DNA from: a virus
IMG/VR virus record: IMGVR_UViG_3300008339_000660
Location: 1-20,311 of that record
DNA length: 20,311 bases
Direction: 5' to 3' (one strand)
Made by a program: the position numbers and the translations under genes. Below, one piece after another: positions 1 to 6,391 of this stretch (its first letter is position 1; each line of letters starts with the position of its first letter). The notes under the pieces were generated by a model. It searched no databases. It was given only the letters and a program-made list of their open reading frames with translations, and was not told where the DNA came from.

Positions 1-361
1 GCTTGGCTCCAGCAAAGTTAATCGCTAACTTTGTCTTTCCATCTACCAAGTAATCAAGGGCTGTCATAGTTCCGCCAACAAAGAGTTTTGCTAGGTCACC
101 TAAGTCATGGCGCTGCCCGACCCATTCTCCTGACTCACCGCGAATTGTCACGTCAAAGACATATTCATCGTCGTGGACAAGATGCAAGTCTTCAGTTGAT
201 GGATACTCAGGCGGGAGTTCCCAAAGATTAATCCCGCGCTTTTGTGATTCCAGTACTAAACGATTGCGAGCATGAAGGAAACGTCGCCCTTGCGTTGGAT
301 GTGTCTTATCGAAAATCCAGTTCGCATATTCAGGCGAATGAATCAAAATCGCGTCTTCCAT
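1..361 (-). CDS. Histone deacetylase-like / acetylpolyamine amidohydrolase-like protein, C-terminus cut by window edge
   Basis: The first 120 residues are visible, starting at the ATG at 361 behind an AGAGAGG ribosome binding site. The early segment (HSPEY, then a THP..GRR..HARNRL stretch), the LHLVHDDEYV segment and the closing INFAGAK resemble the N-terminal third of the class II histone deacetylase / acetoin utilisation / acetylpolyamine amidohydrolase superfamily. Its active-site His-His pair would lie just past the window edge. These are zinc hydrolases that remove acyl groups from lysine or polyamines. Substrate is unknown; candidates are acetylated host proteins or polyamines. It is the last visible gene of the leftward set and has a dedicated control region. 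The family call rests on motif resemblance, and the metal ligands cannot be checked here. Confidence 0.7.
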   Translation of the reverse strand, partial: MEDAILIHSPEYANWIFDKTHPTQGRRFLHARNRLVLESQKRGINLWELPPEYPSTEDLHLVHDDEYVFDVTIRGESGEWVGQRHDLGDLAKLFVGGTMTALDYLVDGKTKLAINFAGAK

Positions 362-366
362 TTCAT

Positions 367-422
367 ACCTCTCTCTCGTATTTACAACCCCAGTTTATAG
401 TAAATTTACTATATTCGCAAAA
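367..422 (-). promoter_or_regulatory. Promoter and leader of the deacetylase-like gene with an 18-bp palindromic operator candidate
   Basis: Read on the minus strand: TTTTGC at 422-417, a 17-base spacer, TATAAA at 399-394, then CTGGGGTTGTAAATACG and GAGAGAGG before the ATG. The leader nearly matches that of the promoter at 4863-4916. A perfect palindrome, TATAGTAAATTTACTATA (396-413), fills the -35/-10 spacer and overlaps the -10, the usual place for a dimeric repressor. Promoter assignment is by eye. Confidence 0.55.
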
Positions 423-427
423 CCTCA

Positions 428-457
428 CACTTCTATATTTATTTACATATAGAAGTG
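428..457. terminator. Perfect 11-bp inverted repeat with 8-base loop
   Basis: CACTTCTATAT (428-438) pairs exactly with ATATAGAAGTG (447-457). On the minus strand it is followed closely by a short TTTT, so it could end the upstream leftward transcript before the deacetylase-like promoter. The stem is A/T-rich and the T run short, so a binding site is equally possible. Confidence 0.4.
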
Positions 458-475
458 CTACAAACCTCACAAACA

Positions 476-498
476 CTAATTTGAACCTCACAAATTAG
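476..498. terminator. Perfect 8-bp hairpin carrying an AACCTCAC copy in its loop
   Basis: CTAATTTG (476-483) pairs with CAAATTAG (491-498); the loop is AACCTCA, part of the direct repeat. It lies 16 bases past the stop of the 514-1098 gene on the minus strand. No clear T tract follows, so terminator function is weakly supported. Confidence 0.3.
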
Positions 499-513
499 CG
501 AAACAAACCTCAC

Positions 514-1098
514 TTATCCAAGCCACTCTTTTAACTTCTCAACTGGATAACCGATTTCGTTAAGCCATGCAGTTACCTTCTCGACATCTTCTGTAGCACA
601 AAAGAAATCTATGCCTGATGAGAAGACATTGGATGTTGGCTCCATTAAGAAATAAACTGGAGCAACGGAACCGTAGAAGTTCTCACATACATGCTCAGCG
701 AATTCATTAAAGTGCGCCTTACGCTGGTGATATTCATCAGCCCATCCAGTTGTCCAGCCCGATGCTAGGACGGTCATACCTTCAAAGTTCTTGACGGTTT
801 CAAAGTGTCCACGCCATCCGCTGGTCTGCACATACTTACGACCCTTTTCTTCCCCGAATAGTTTGTAGAACCAATCAGGAGATTCCGCTCCCTCTTCACC
901 AAGGGAAAAGTCGCTACCGAAGATAACCTTTTCGGCTTCAGGGTCTCCATGAAACTTCAGCAGAGTTGAGGCACCTTCAAGGTCGGATTGCTCGCAGCCA
1001 TAGCAGAATGTCTTTTCAGTCATATCTGAAATCGCGTAACCATCATCTTCTTGAAGGGTCTCTTCGCAACCTTCACACTTTAGAATTGTCTCGCTCAT
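514..1098 (-). CDS. Zinc-ribbon-headed phage hypothetical protein
   Basis: 194 residues. The N-terminus has two Cys pairs (CEGC near residues 8-11 and CYGC near 32-35), a zinc-ribbon-like or treble-clef arrangement. The remaining ~150 residues are acidic and rich in Trp and aromatic residues (WFYKLFGEEKGRKY, SGWRGHFETVKNF, SGWTTGWADEYHQ) with a C-terminal alpha/beta stretch. I do not recognise this domain. The start overlaps the stop of the 1095-1286 gene by four bases, so the two are translationally coupled. It is the last gene of the leftward run before the hairpin region. Confidence 0.75.
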   Translation of the reverse strand: MSETILKCEGCEETLQEDDGYAISDMTEKTFCYGCEQSDLEGASTLLKFHGDPEAEKVIFGSDFSLGEEGAESPDWFYKLFGEEKGRKYVQTSGWRGHFETVKNFEGMTVLASGWTTGWADEYHQRKAHFNEFAEHVCENFYGSVAPVYFLMEPTSNVFSSGIDFFCATEDVEKVTAWLNEIGYPVEKLKEWLG

Positions 1099-1286
1099 AG
1101 TTCAATCCCCGCTTTCTTCAACATTAGTTCCTTTTGTGCTCCTGCTTGCTTGATGCACTCTTCAGAGCAATACCCGATTGGGTCTGCAAATCGCTTGTCA
1201 TCGAAATTCCAAATCAAAATGTCAGGTCCAGTTTCGCGCTTTCCCTTGCACCATGAGCAGATGATTATCATTGGCTTTGTTGTCAT
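1095..1286 (-). CDS. Small four-Cys zinc-finger protein
   Basis: 63 residues with CSWC near positions 10-13 and C-S-E-E-C near 40-44, typical of short phage treble-clef or zinc-ribbon proteins. The C-terminus is a charged helix (KQAGAQKELMLKKAG). ATGA overlaps couple it to both neighbours. A similar small Cys-pair protein occurs at 6388-6606 (CDRC and CSQIC), so the two may be distant relatives. Probable nucleic-acid or protein adaptor; no specific function can be given. Confidence 0.7.
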   Translation of the reverse strand: MTTKPMIIICSWCKGKRETGPDILIWNFDDKRFADPIGYCSEECIKQAGAQKELMLKKAGIEL

Positions 1287-1480
1287 TCGACTACCTCAAA
1301 CTTTCTCTTGATAACACCGACGTCTAGTAATGCTGTTGCAGTTCGCCCGTAGTGCCCTTGAAGGCTCCACGCTAAACCTGTGTTTACTAATTGCTGAAAT
1401 AGTTCGATGATTGCTGGCTCGTCCAGTTCGCCTGTCTCGTAGGCGATGATTTGGCTTGATAAATCCAGTGCTTTAGTCAT
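1283..1480 (-). CDS. Small conserved phage protein with an LQGHYGR motif
   Basis: 65 residues if started at the ATG at 1480, which forms a TAATG overlap with the stop of the upstream gene behind a GGGTGG-type ribosome binding site. An in-frame start further upstream (1519) would run deep into that gene and is less likely. The pattern of an acidic helix, then ELFQQLVNTGLAW, then SLQGHYGRTA matches a short protein I recall from many tailed phages of varied hosts (DUF7417-like, from memory). Its function is unknown. Confidence 0.75.
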   Translation of the reverse strand: MTKALDLSSQIIAYETGELDEPAIIELFQQLVNTGLAWSLQGHYGRTATALLDVGVIKRKFEVVE

Positions 1481-1809
1481 TATGCGTCCACCCTTCCAAA
1501 CTCTCGATTTCTCCAACATGCTGCCTGATAAGCAATTTCTCCGACTTGCTCGGGATATACATCCGAGAAACTTCCCTTATTGAAAACTGTTCCTTTGCGG
1601 ACATACTGACGAGTTACTGTCCATGTATCCAACCAACTTAGTTCGATTAAGACTCGGTAACCTGCACCGCATGGAAGTTCAACGCCGATGGTTTCATTCT
1701 TGTCTCGCAAGACAATTACGCGACCACCTGAAATTGCCAAGATGTTCATGTGTCCAATTTGGTTAATGAGTTCATCCTCATTGAACGGACGTCCTGTTGT
1801 TGCTGACAT
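1480..1809 (-). CDS. Conserved phage hypothetical protein (mixed beta)
   Basis: 109 residues starting at the ATG at 1809 behind GAGAGAGGGG. It has an ILAISGGRV segment, a GVELPCGAGYRVLIEL beta stretch, a WTVTRQYVRKG stretch, and a Tyr/Ala/Cys-rich end (EQVGEIAYQAACWRNREFG). This resembles a family seen widely in actinobacteriophages and other tailed phages without assigned function. It heads the coupled set running down to 514 and lies 16 bases after the 1826-1975 gene. Confidence 0.75.
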   Translation of the reverse strand: MSATTGRPFNEDELINQIGHMNILAISGGRVIVLRDKNETIGVELPCGAGYRVLIELSWLDTWTVTRQYVRKGTVFNKGSFSDVYPEQVGEIAYQAACWRNREFGRVDA

Positions 1810-1825
1810 TTTGTATCCCCTCTCT

Positions 1826-1975
1826 CTACTTAGTAATCCAACGCTGACCAGTTGTAATATCTACAACCTCGACACCTTTACCGAAAGCAGCAGACATTTC
1901 GAATTCTTGCTCTGCCTTGATTGCTGCCTCAATTACTTTCCATTGAGCATCTGTGTACTTTGCTGGCTTCTCCAT
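1826..1975 (-). CDS. Small charged hypothetical protein, 49 aa
   Basis: Starts at the ATG at 1975 (MEKPAKYTDAQW) and ends with TAG at 1826. The start has a strong GAGAGAGG ribosome binding site and follows a promoter with the shared TGTAA leader. The peptide is an amphipathic helix (residues 8-30) followed by a short beta segment (GVEVVDITTGQRWITK). No family recognised. Coding support comes from the ribosome binding site, the promoter and the close spacing to the next gene. Confidence 0.65.
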   Translation of the reverse strand: MEKPAKYTDAQWKVIEAAIKAEQEFEMSAAFGKGVEVVDITTGQRWITK

Positions 1976-1982
1976 TTTGTAT

Positions 1983-2010
1983 CCTCTCTCTTGGTTACAA
2001 TCTGATTATA
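1983..2010 (-). promoter_or_regulatory. Promoter and TGTAA leader of the leftward gene set below 1975
   Basis: On the minus strand: AACCCCAGTATGA, then TATAAT (2010-2005), CAGATTGTAACCAAGAGAGAGG. It shares the upstream AACCCC..GTA, the -10, TTGTAA and GAGAGAGG blocks with the promoters at 2478-2525 and 6896-6940. The -35 is poor. Confidence 0.55.
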
Positions 2011-2021
2011 TCATACTGGGG

Positions 2022-2336
2022 TTAGTTATTCCTATTGATTCTGACCTGCGACACAGGAATTCCTTTTTCCTCAGCAAACTTCTTTTTTGCCTTTGCGAGC
2101 GCTGAACGCTTTTCTTTGGATTCAGCAGTCAAAATTAAGAACGCGACCACATTCGCCCAGCCCTGAGCCTCCTCAGAAGTTTCAGCAGCGTAAGTAGCCA
2201 ACCATTCAGCAGCCCCGTGTAAATCTCCTACGGATGGTGCTTGAGGGACCAATCCTTCGTGAAGGAATCTATCGACTGAATCCTCGTCTGAAGTGATTCT
2301 GTTTCCCCACTCAAATCCTTTGTAATCAAGACTCAT
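2022..2336 (-). CDS. Conserved phage hypothetical protein
   Basis: 104 residues, start at the ATG at 2336 overlapping the stop of the upstream zinc-ribbon gene (TAATG). The central helix (AAEWLATYAAET..EAQGWANVVAFLILTA) and the basic C-terminal tail (KEKRSALAKAKKKFAEEKG, then IPVSQVRI) give an all-helical protein ending in a short strand. I believe similar proteins occur in other actinophages but know of no function. Confidence 0.7.
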   Translation of the reverse strand: MSLDYKGFEWGNRITSDEDSVDRFLHEGLVPQAPSVGDLHGAAEWLATYAAETSEEAQGWANVVAFLILTAESKEKRSALAKAKKKFAEEKGIPVSQVRINRNN

Positions 2337-2470
2337 TACTTAGACCCTCCAACCTTGATAGCGATTTGGAATTCCTTTTCAAAACTGACACTGAAGCATT
2401 GAACGCAGGTCACTTTTGGAAAGACTTCATACTGACCGATTTCTTTCCCGCACTGGGAGCATTTCTCCAC
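2336..2470 (-). CDS. 44-aa zinc-ribbon protein with GTG start
   Basis: MEKCSQCGKEIGQYEVF at the N-terminus, then TCVQC, gives two CxxC pairs in a complete rubredoxin-like zinc ribbon. Start is the GTG at 2470 behind GGAGAG; the stop overlaps the next gene's ATG. It is first in its operon, directly behind the promoter at 2478-2525. A role in nucleic-acid or protein binding is likely for this size class but cannot be narrowed. Confidence 0.7.
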   Translation of the reverse strand: MEKCSQCGKEIGQYEVFPKVTCVQCFSVSFEKEFQIAIKVGGSK

Positions 2471-2477
2471 TGGTCTC

Positions 2478-2525
2478 TCCTCTCTCTTACATACCCAGTA
2501 TATCCTACGGGGGTTAATAATGCAA
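2478..2525 (-). promoter_or_regulatory. Promoter with extended -10 and TGTAA leader
   Basis: On the minus strand: TTGCAT (2525-2520), a 17-base spacer containing AACCCCCGTAGGA, TATACT (2502-2497), GGGTATGTAAGAGAGAGGAG. This is the best scored of the shared promoter family. It is divergent from the start of the 2580 gene. Confidence 0.65.
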
Positions 2526-2534
2526 GACGTACCT

Positions 2535-2579
2535 AAAGGTTCCCAAAGGTTACTTTTTGGTATCGGATAGAATTGCCCT
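2535..2579 (+). promoter_or_regulatory. Leaderless promoter of the 2580 gene, with tandem AAAGGTT repeat
   Basis: TAGAAT (2568-2573) ends exactly six bases before the ATG at 2580, putting the expected transcription start at the A of the ATG. There is no Shine-Dalgarno sequence. Two AAAGGTT copies (2535-2541, 2545-2551), 10 bases apart, lie around the -35 position and could be an activator site. Confidence 0.55.
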
Positions 2580-2888
2580 ATGAGAAAGATTCAAGACGTT
2601 ATTTCACGCATGGTGGCAGTCTTTATTGTCGGCGCACTAGGCACTCTAGGAGCAGCAGCGGTCGTAGGAGTTGATACGGCTGTGGCTTTAACTATGGCTG
2701 GACTTTTGGCTGTGGCTTCAGTTGCTGAGCGCTTAGCCCGTGAATATCTTGATGACGGCAAACTCACCCTTGACGAAATTAACGGAGCATTTAGCCCTTT
2801 CGCCAAGAGTGAGGAGCACGAGGTTTCGGGTGAAACTATTCTTTCGAACGACGAAGAGGGTAAGTCAAAATCCAAACGCCGAGGCTAA
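2580..2888 (+). CDS. Small membrane protein with two hydrophobic helices, holin candidate
   Basis: 102 residues. Two hydrophobic segments are visible at about residues 11-31 and 34-48, followed by a charged helix (AERLAREYLDDGKLTLDEI) and an acidic then basic hydrophilic tail ending KSKSKRRG. The size, two helices and charged tail fit phage holins or other small actinophage membrane proteins; the DDGKLTLDEI element recurs in such proteins. It is not adjacent to the transglycosylase gene, so holin function is only a possibility. The last 53 bases overlap the convergent 2836-3003 gene. Confidence 0.7.
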   Translation: MRKIQDVISRMVAVFIVGALGTLGAAAVVGVDTAVALTMAGLLAVASVAERLAREYLDDGKLTLDEINGAFSPFAKSEEHEVSGETILSNDEEGKSKSKRRG

Positions 2889-3003
2889 TTAAAATCGCAT
2901 AGCCGACGATTCCTTTTGCAGTTCCATCTAAAACAATCCAAGCAACGAACATGCCTAGCAATGTCCATAGTTGCCCAATGACGTCGTTAAAGAAGTCTTT
3001 CAT
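2836..3003 (-). CDS. 55-aa membrane protein with two helices
   Basis: Starts at the ATG at 3003, overlapping the lectin gene's TGA (ATGA), so it is co-translated with it. The peptide begins MKDFFNDVIGQLW; hydrophobic helices lie at about 10-26 (WTLLGMFVAWIVL) and 31-48 (GIVGYAILISLGVWILTY), and the tail is PLRRSKE. It resembles small two-helix proteins common in phages. It overlaps the 3' end of the opposite-strand 2580-2888 gene by 53 bases. A role in anchoring or exporting the lectin, or in lysis, is possible but unproved. Confidence 0.7.
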   Translation of the reverse strand: MKDFFNDVIGQLWTLLGMFVAWIVLDGTAKGIVGYAILISLGVWILTYPLRRSKE

Positions 3004-4817
3004 ATTTGTCTCCTATATCCGACGCTACCAACGGTAGCCATCGCTGTTGTAGTTGCAATGTTGCCAACGATTGTCGCAGCAACAATAGTTTTTGTGGCTT
3101 CTTCGCGTTCGGCTGGAGACATATCGGCTCCAAGGTTGCCAATCGCAAAAATAAGTTGAGCAGGACTTTCAAATATTGCTGAAATGATTTCTCCAGGGGA
3201 TGCGAGAAGTTCTAAAGCATCAGCAACTTCAGCAGTAATAATTACTGCATTTCCATTTTCATCTGTTCGAATGTCAACAGGTGTTTCTGCTGGAAGGTCA
3301 GCGAAATCAAGACCCGCCTCGATTAATGCAGATGCAGGGACCGCTGGAGCATCAACGAATTGAGCAACGATTGCAGTTGCAACAATTTCCTTTTCGTCTT
3401 CAGTTAATTTTCCATCGGCTGTTAAATCATTGACTAGATTATCAACCTCAGTAGCGGTAACCTTTCCATCTTGTAGAATATCTTCAATAGATTCAGGGGA
3501 CGGGGCAGGAGGCTCAGATGGTTGTGGTTCAGGTGTGGGACTTGGCGGGTCAATTTCCGCTGGGGGTTCAGAAGGTATCGGTTGAGGTTCTTCAACGGGC
3601 GGAAGAGTTGGCTCGTCAACGGGGAGCGGTTCAGGTTCAGGGAGCGGTTCAGGGTCAGGAATTGCCACGGGTGGCTCTTCGGGACTTGGACTTGGCTCAG
3701 GTTGAGGAGTCGGACTTGGTGTGGATTCAGGCTCAGGAGCGGGAGTCGGCTCTACCGCAGGGGTATCGACTGGATTCGGAAGAGGGACTGGTACGGGATT
3801 TGGTTCAGGTGACGGAATTGGAATTGGGGTAGGCGATGGCTGTGGGCTTGGCTGTGGCGTTGGCTGTATTGGCTCTACTGGTTTGGTATCAACGACGGGA
3901 CTTGGAGTAGGCGATGGTGCTGGAGTTGTTTGTATTGGCGATGGGCTTGGCGTTGGGGTATCTAGTGGCGTCGGAGTTGGCGAAGGACTGGTACTTGGCT
4001 CAGGTGTCGGAGTTGGAGTTGGAGTTGGCGAAGGCTCAGCAGTTACTGAAGGAGAAGGAGAAGGCTCAGGTGTTGCAGTCGGTGAAGGTTGAGATGTCGG
4101 CTGAGAACTTGGAGAAGGCTCGACAACTGGGGTGGGGCTGGGTGTTGGGACTGGAGCCAAAGCAGGAATAAAGACGGTTGCTACATTCGACCAGTCTGAA
4201 TAAAGTGCAAGTGAATCATTATCAGAACGAATCTTGAAACTAAAATCTTTACCGCGTCCATCGTAATCAATAACTTCTAAAGACAAAGTAATTGTGTTTG
4301 TTGTAGATGCAACGGCTCGACCAGTTGCCCAATTATCTGAAGACCAAAAAATTGCGTAGCGCTCAATTGCTGTTCCCGCTGTTGGTGTATCCCATGTCAA
4401 AGTGATATCAGTTGCAGTCAATGATGCGACTAGATTTGATGGAGCCAATGGTGCAACTGGGGGTAATTCTTGATAAGAGATTGAAACGGTCAAGCGCTTG
4501 TAAGTTCCACCGCAAGGGTCACCAAAAACTGTATTGGTCGCAGGGATGGAAAGATTCTCATTCTTGATTGCAGCGCTAACGATGCTCATGGAATTGGCTG
4601 CATGGCATGAACCTAGGACCGTGCCGTCAGGAGTGCCGTAAGAGGCAAAGAGCACTTGGTCGACCTTGTAGCCCGCTGGAGCGTTCATGTTCAGGACACC
4701 GCCCTCGTTGACGGTCGCTGTAGCCACAATTGGGGCAGCCGAGGCTGAGTCGGTCAGTGGGATTAGGGTCCACATAAAGGCAAGGCAGAAAACTGAGAAA
4801 ATTCTTAGAAAGCGCAC
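3000..4817 (-). CDS. Secreted SUEL-type lectin with fibronectin III domain and long Pro-rich stalk
   Basis: 605 residues from the GTG at 4817, which has AGGAG seven bases upstream and gives a clean signal peptide (MRFLRIFSVFCLAF..., cleavage near SASA-AP at ~27). Residues ~30-115 resemble the galactose/rhamnose-binding SUEL lectin domain (VLFASYGTPDG, SCHAANS, then FGDPCGGTYKRLTV). Residues ~122-217 are fibronectin III-like (APSNLVAS, ITLTWDTP). Residues ~218-441 are almost pure Pro/Ser/Thr/Glu repeats, a rigid stalk. The last 164 residues form an acidic helical domain with hydrophobic stretches, possibly membrane- or wall-associated. Likely exported and able to bind surface sugars; virion decoration versus host-surface alteration cannot be decided. 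The upstream in-frame ATG at 4862 would add 15 residues before the signal peptide. Confidence 0.8.
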   Translation of the reverse strand: MRFLRIFSVFCLAFMWTLIPLTDSASAAPIVATATVNEGGVLNMNAPAGYKVDQVLFASYGTPDGTVLGSCHAANSMSIVSAAIKNENLSIPATNTVFGDPCGGTYKRLTVSISYQELPPVAPLAPSNLVASLTATDITLTWDTPTAGTAIERYAIFWSSDNWATGRAVASTTNTITLSLEVIDYDGRGKDFSFKIRSDNDSLALYSDWSNVATVFIPALAPVPTPSPTPVVEPSPSSQPTSQPSPTATPEPSPSPSVTAEPSPTPTPTPTPEPSTSPSPTPTPLDTPTPSPSPIQTTPAPSPTPSPVVDTKPVEPIQPTPQPSPQPSPTPIPIPSPEPNPVPVPLPNPVDTPAVEPTPAPEPESTPSPTPQPEPSPSPEEPPVAIPDPEPLPEPEPLPVDEPTLPPVEEPQPIPSEPPAEIDPPSPTPEPQPSEPPAPSPESIEDILQDGKVTATEVDNLVNDLTADGKLTEDEKEIVATAIVAQFVDAPAVPASALIEAGLDFADLPAETPVDIRTDENGNAVIITAEVADALELLASPGEIISAIFESPAQLIFAIGNLGADMSPAEREEATKTIVAATIVGNIATTTAMATVGSVGYRRQI

Positions 4818-4862
4818 TAGAGGCTCCTCGAACGGGGTCACCGAGGACACGATTGAAATCAA

Positions 4863-4916
4863 TTGTACAGGAGTGGGTTTTTGTACTATACTGGGGTTGT
4901 AAATACGAGAGGAGAC
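4863..4916 (+). promoter_or_regulatory. Promoter and conserved leader of the 4920 operon
   Basis: TTGTAC (4863-4868), 18-base spacer, TATACT (4887-4892), GGGGTTGTAAATACGAGAGGAG, then the ATG at 4920. The stretch CTGGGGTTGTAAATACGAGAG is shared nearly base for base with the leader of the deacetylase-like gene on the other strand. It is divergent from the lectin gene. Confidence 0.65.
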
Positions 4917-4919
4917 AAA

Positions 4920-5777
4920 ATGAGTGTGACAAAAGAGTTCGCAGTCAAGATTGATACTGAACTATCTAAGTTGTACAGCGAGCGCTGGGATATCTTGGAA
5001 AAGATTGATAGCGCAAAAGATACTTTGAAGTTTTACCAAAAGCATTACCCACAGAGAGCGCGGATTGAAGAAATTCAATCATGCGAAAACAAAATCGCTA
5101 TCTTGCAAGATAAACTTTTCAAAGTTGGGAATCAAATTCTTGACCTAGATGCTATTTATGACCAAGACCCATGGACAAGAGCGTTCTTAGTTATTGCCAG
5201 CAATGGTCACGTTCACAGTTCAATGGATTGCTCAACATGCTTTCCAACTACTCGTTACAACTGGTTAGTCCAGTACAGCAACGACGATGAGAAGACAATC
5301 GTTGAGGATGCTGGTCAAGATGCTTGCACAATCTGCTACCCAAGCGCTCCAGCCGATGTTTTGAATCGCCCATCACGAATCGTGACAGCGGACAAAATCG
5401 CTAAGGCTGCTGCTAAGGCAGAGCGCGATGCAAAGCGTGAAGCAAAGTTAGCCAAGGAAAAGGCAAACGCTCCAACAGCATCAGGTAAGTTCTTGACCTA
5501 CAAAGAGGGCAAGTGGACAAGAGTTATCAAAACAGAGCGTTCAGCAGTTACTGAATGGCTCAACCTTCAGTGGGATATCGAAAGAGAAGTTGTTACCCAC
5601 TACTACAACGGTGAGGCTCATAGCGCTGAAAGCATTCAAGAGCAAAAGGATAAGAAAGCCTTCGCTCAAGAGATTGCTGACTTGATTGCAAGAAACCTTG
5701 CTGAGAAGCACGGTGTCTCATTCGAGCAGGAGTTGAAGACACTTCAAACAAAGTACAACAAAAGGAGGGTCGCATAA
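4920..5777 (+). CDS. Conserved actinophage protein with Cys/His-rich putative zinc domain
   Basis: 285 residues from the ATG at 4920 (GAGAGGAG ribosome binding site); an upstream in-frame ATG at 4863 would start inside the promoter. Residues ~1-75 are coiled-coil-like. A central domain carries GHVHSSMDCSTCFPTTR and, about 35 residues on, ACTICYPSAP: one or two His plus two CxxC pairs, a likely zinc site. After it come a Lys/Ala-rich helix and a charged C-terminal domain. I recall this Cys/His domain from other actinobacteriophages; function unassigned. The stop overlaps the next ATG (TAATG). Confidence 0.75.
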   Translation: MSVTKEFAVKIDTELSKLYSERWDILEKIDSAKDTLKFYQKHYPQRARIEEIQSCENKIAILQDKLFKVGNQILDLDAIYDQDPWTRAFLVIASNGHVHSSMDCSTCFPTTRYNWLVQYSNDDEKTIVEDAGQDACTICYPSAPADVLNRPSRIVTADKIAKAAAKAERDAKREAKLAKEKANAPTASGKFLTYKEGKWTRVIKTERSAVTEWLNLQWDIEREVVTHYYNGEAHSAESIQEQKDKKAFAQEIADLIARNLAEKHGVSFEQELKTLQTKYNKRRVA

Positions 5778-5929
5778 TGGCAAGCAAGAAAAAGTGGTTC
5801 AATGTTTTGTTGGAAACATCAAAAACTATTCGGGTTTATGCCGAAGATGAGTTTGAGGCACAGAACAAAGCAGAGGAAAAACTAGGTCCATTGTGGATGG
5901 CTAATCGAGTAGAGGAGGAAAATAAATGA
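5777..5929 (+). CDS. 50-aa hypothetical protein
   Basis: Starts MASKKKWFNVLLETSKTIRV with AAGGAGGGT upstream inside the previous gene. Predicted beta-beta-alpha: a WFNVLLE strand, a TIRVYAE strand and a Glu/Lys-rich helix ending MANRVEEENK, a layout typical of small phage DNA-mimic or accessory proteins. Both ends overlap the neighbouring genes. No family recognised. Confidence 0.65.
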   Translation: MASKKKWFNVLLETSKTIRVYAEDEFEAQNKAEEKLGPLWMANRVEEENK

Positions 5930-6048
5930 AATGTTCAAAGTGCGGAAGCCAGTTTCGTCTGACAAAGATGTGGTACGGATTTATCTGTGCCGTATGTGAC
6001 ACAGATGGAGCAATGGAGAAGTATGGTTTGATTTCCCAACCAAAGTAG
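5926..6048 (+). CDS. 40-aa zinc-ribbon protein
   Basis: MKCSKCGSQF at the start and ICAVCDTDG in the middle form two CxxC pairs, a minimal zinc ribbon. The ATG overlaps the preceding TGA and GAGGAGG lies upstream. Its TAG stop is immediately followed by the -10 of the next promoter (6049-6054). Function unknown. Confidence 0.65.
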   Translation: MKCSKCGSQFRLTKMWYGFICAVCDTDGAMEKYGLISQPK

Positions 6049-6079
6049 TATATTCTTATCCTGTAAACCTAGAGAGAGG
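6028..6079 (+). promoter_or_regulatory. Promoter and leader of the 6086 operon
   Basis: TTGATT (6028-6033), 15-base spacer containing AACCAAAGTAG, TATATT (6049-6054), CTTATCCTGTAAACC and AGAGAGAGG. Same blocks as the other family members; the -35 spacing is short. Confidence 0.55.
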
Positions 6080-6085
6080 CAAACG

Positions 6086-6391
6086 ATGAAAACCATTACA
6101 AGCAAAGTGTTGACAGATATCAATACTCAAAGCAAGCAGTATCAGTTCAATCGCGTACTAAGTGACGAGTTTATTAATCACTTGGACCCACAAGGATTGA
6201 ATATCGTGCGAATTGTTTTGTTCGGACACAACATGGACTTCGCGGAGATTCTTCATCACCGCTGCATGATTCTTGCAAAGTTCGAGAATTCAATGGAGCC
6301 AGTTGAGGCTTTCTTGGATATCGCTGGAGATACATACAACCGCTTAACAACTATTGATGATGTTGTTTGGAAGGACGAGGTGACAGCATGA
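6086..6391 (+). CDS. Hypothetical protein, 101 aa
   Basis: Strong AGAGAGAGG ribosome binding site. The protein is mostly helical with His/Met-rich segments (LFGHNMDFAEILHHRCMILAKF) and an acidic C-terminus (TTIDDVVWKDEVTA). First gene of a four-gene set linked by ATGA or TAGTG overlaps. No family recognised. Confidence 0.65.
   Translation: MKTITSKVLTDINTQSKQYQFNRVLSDEFINHLDPQGLNIVRIVLFGHNMDFAEILHHRCMILAKFENSMEPVEAFLDIAGDTYNRLTTIDDVVWKDEVTA

Larger units (their letters stand above)
421..513. repeat. Four direct copies of AACCTCAC (GTGAGGTT on minus) in an A/T-rich control region
   Basis: Exact copies start at 421, 463, 484 and 506, so spacings are 42, 21 and 22 bases, about two helical turns or multiples of it. 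They lie between the stop of the 514-1098 gene and the deacetylase-like promoter, interleaved with two perfect hairpins. Regular phasing suggests protein binding sites (operators or iterons). Function is not known. Confidence 0.6.

Noticed and set aside
421-513. Minimal CRISPR array from the AACCTCAC repeats
   Set aside because: The repeat is only eight bases and no cas gene is nearby; phased binding sites fit better.
3518-4171. Long plus-strand ORFs opposite the lectin gene, rich in Gly, Val and Arg
   Set aside because: They are antisense to the Pro/Ser/Thr repeat of the lectin gene and show only its repeat-driven composition; no starts with ribosome binding sites fit.
4863-4919. Upstream in-frame start for the 4920 gene at 4863
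   Set aside because: It lies within the predicted -35 of the operon promoter, and the ATG at 4920 has a strong ribosome binding site.
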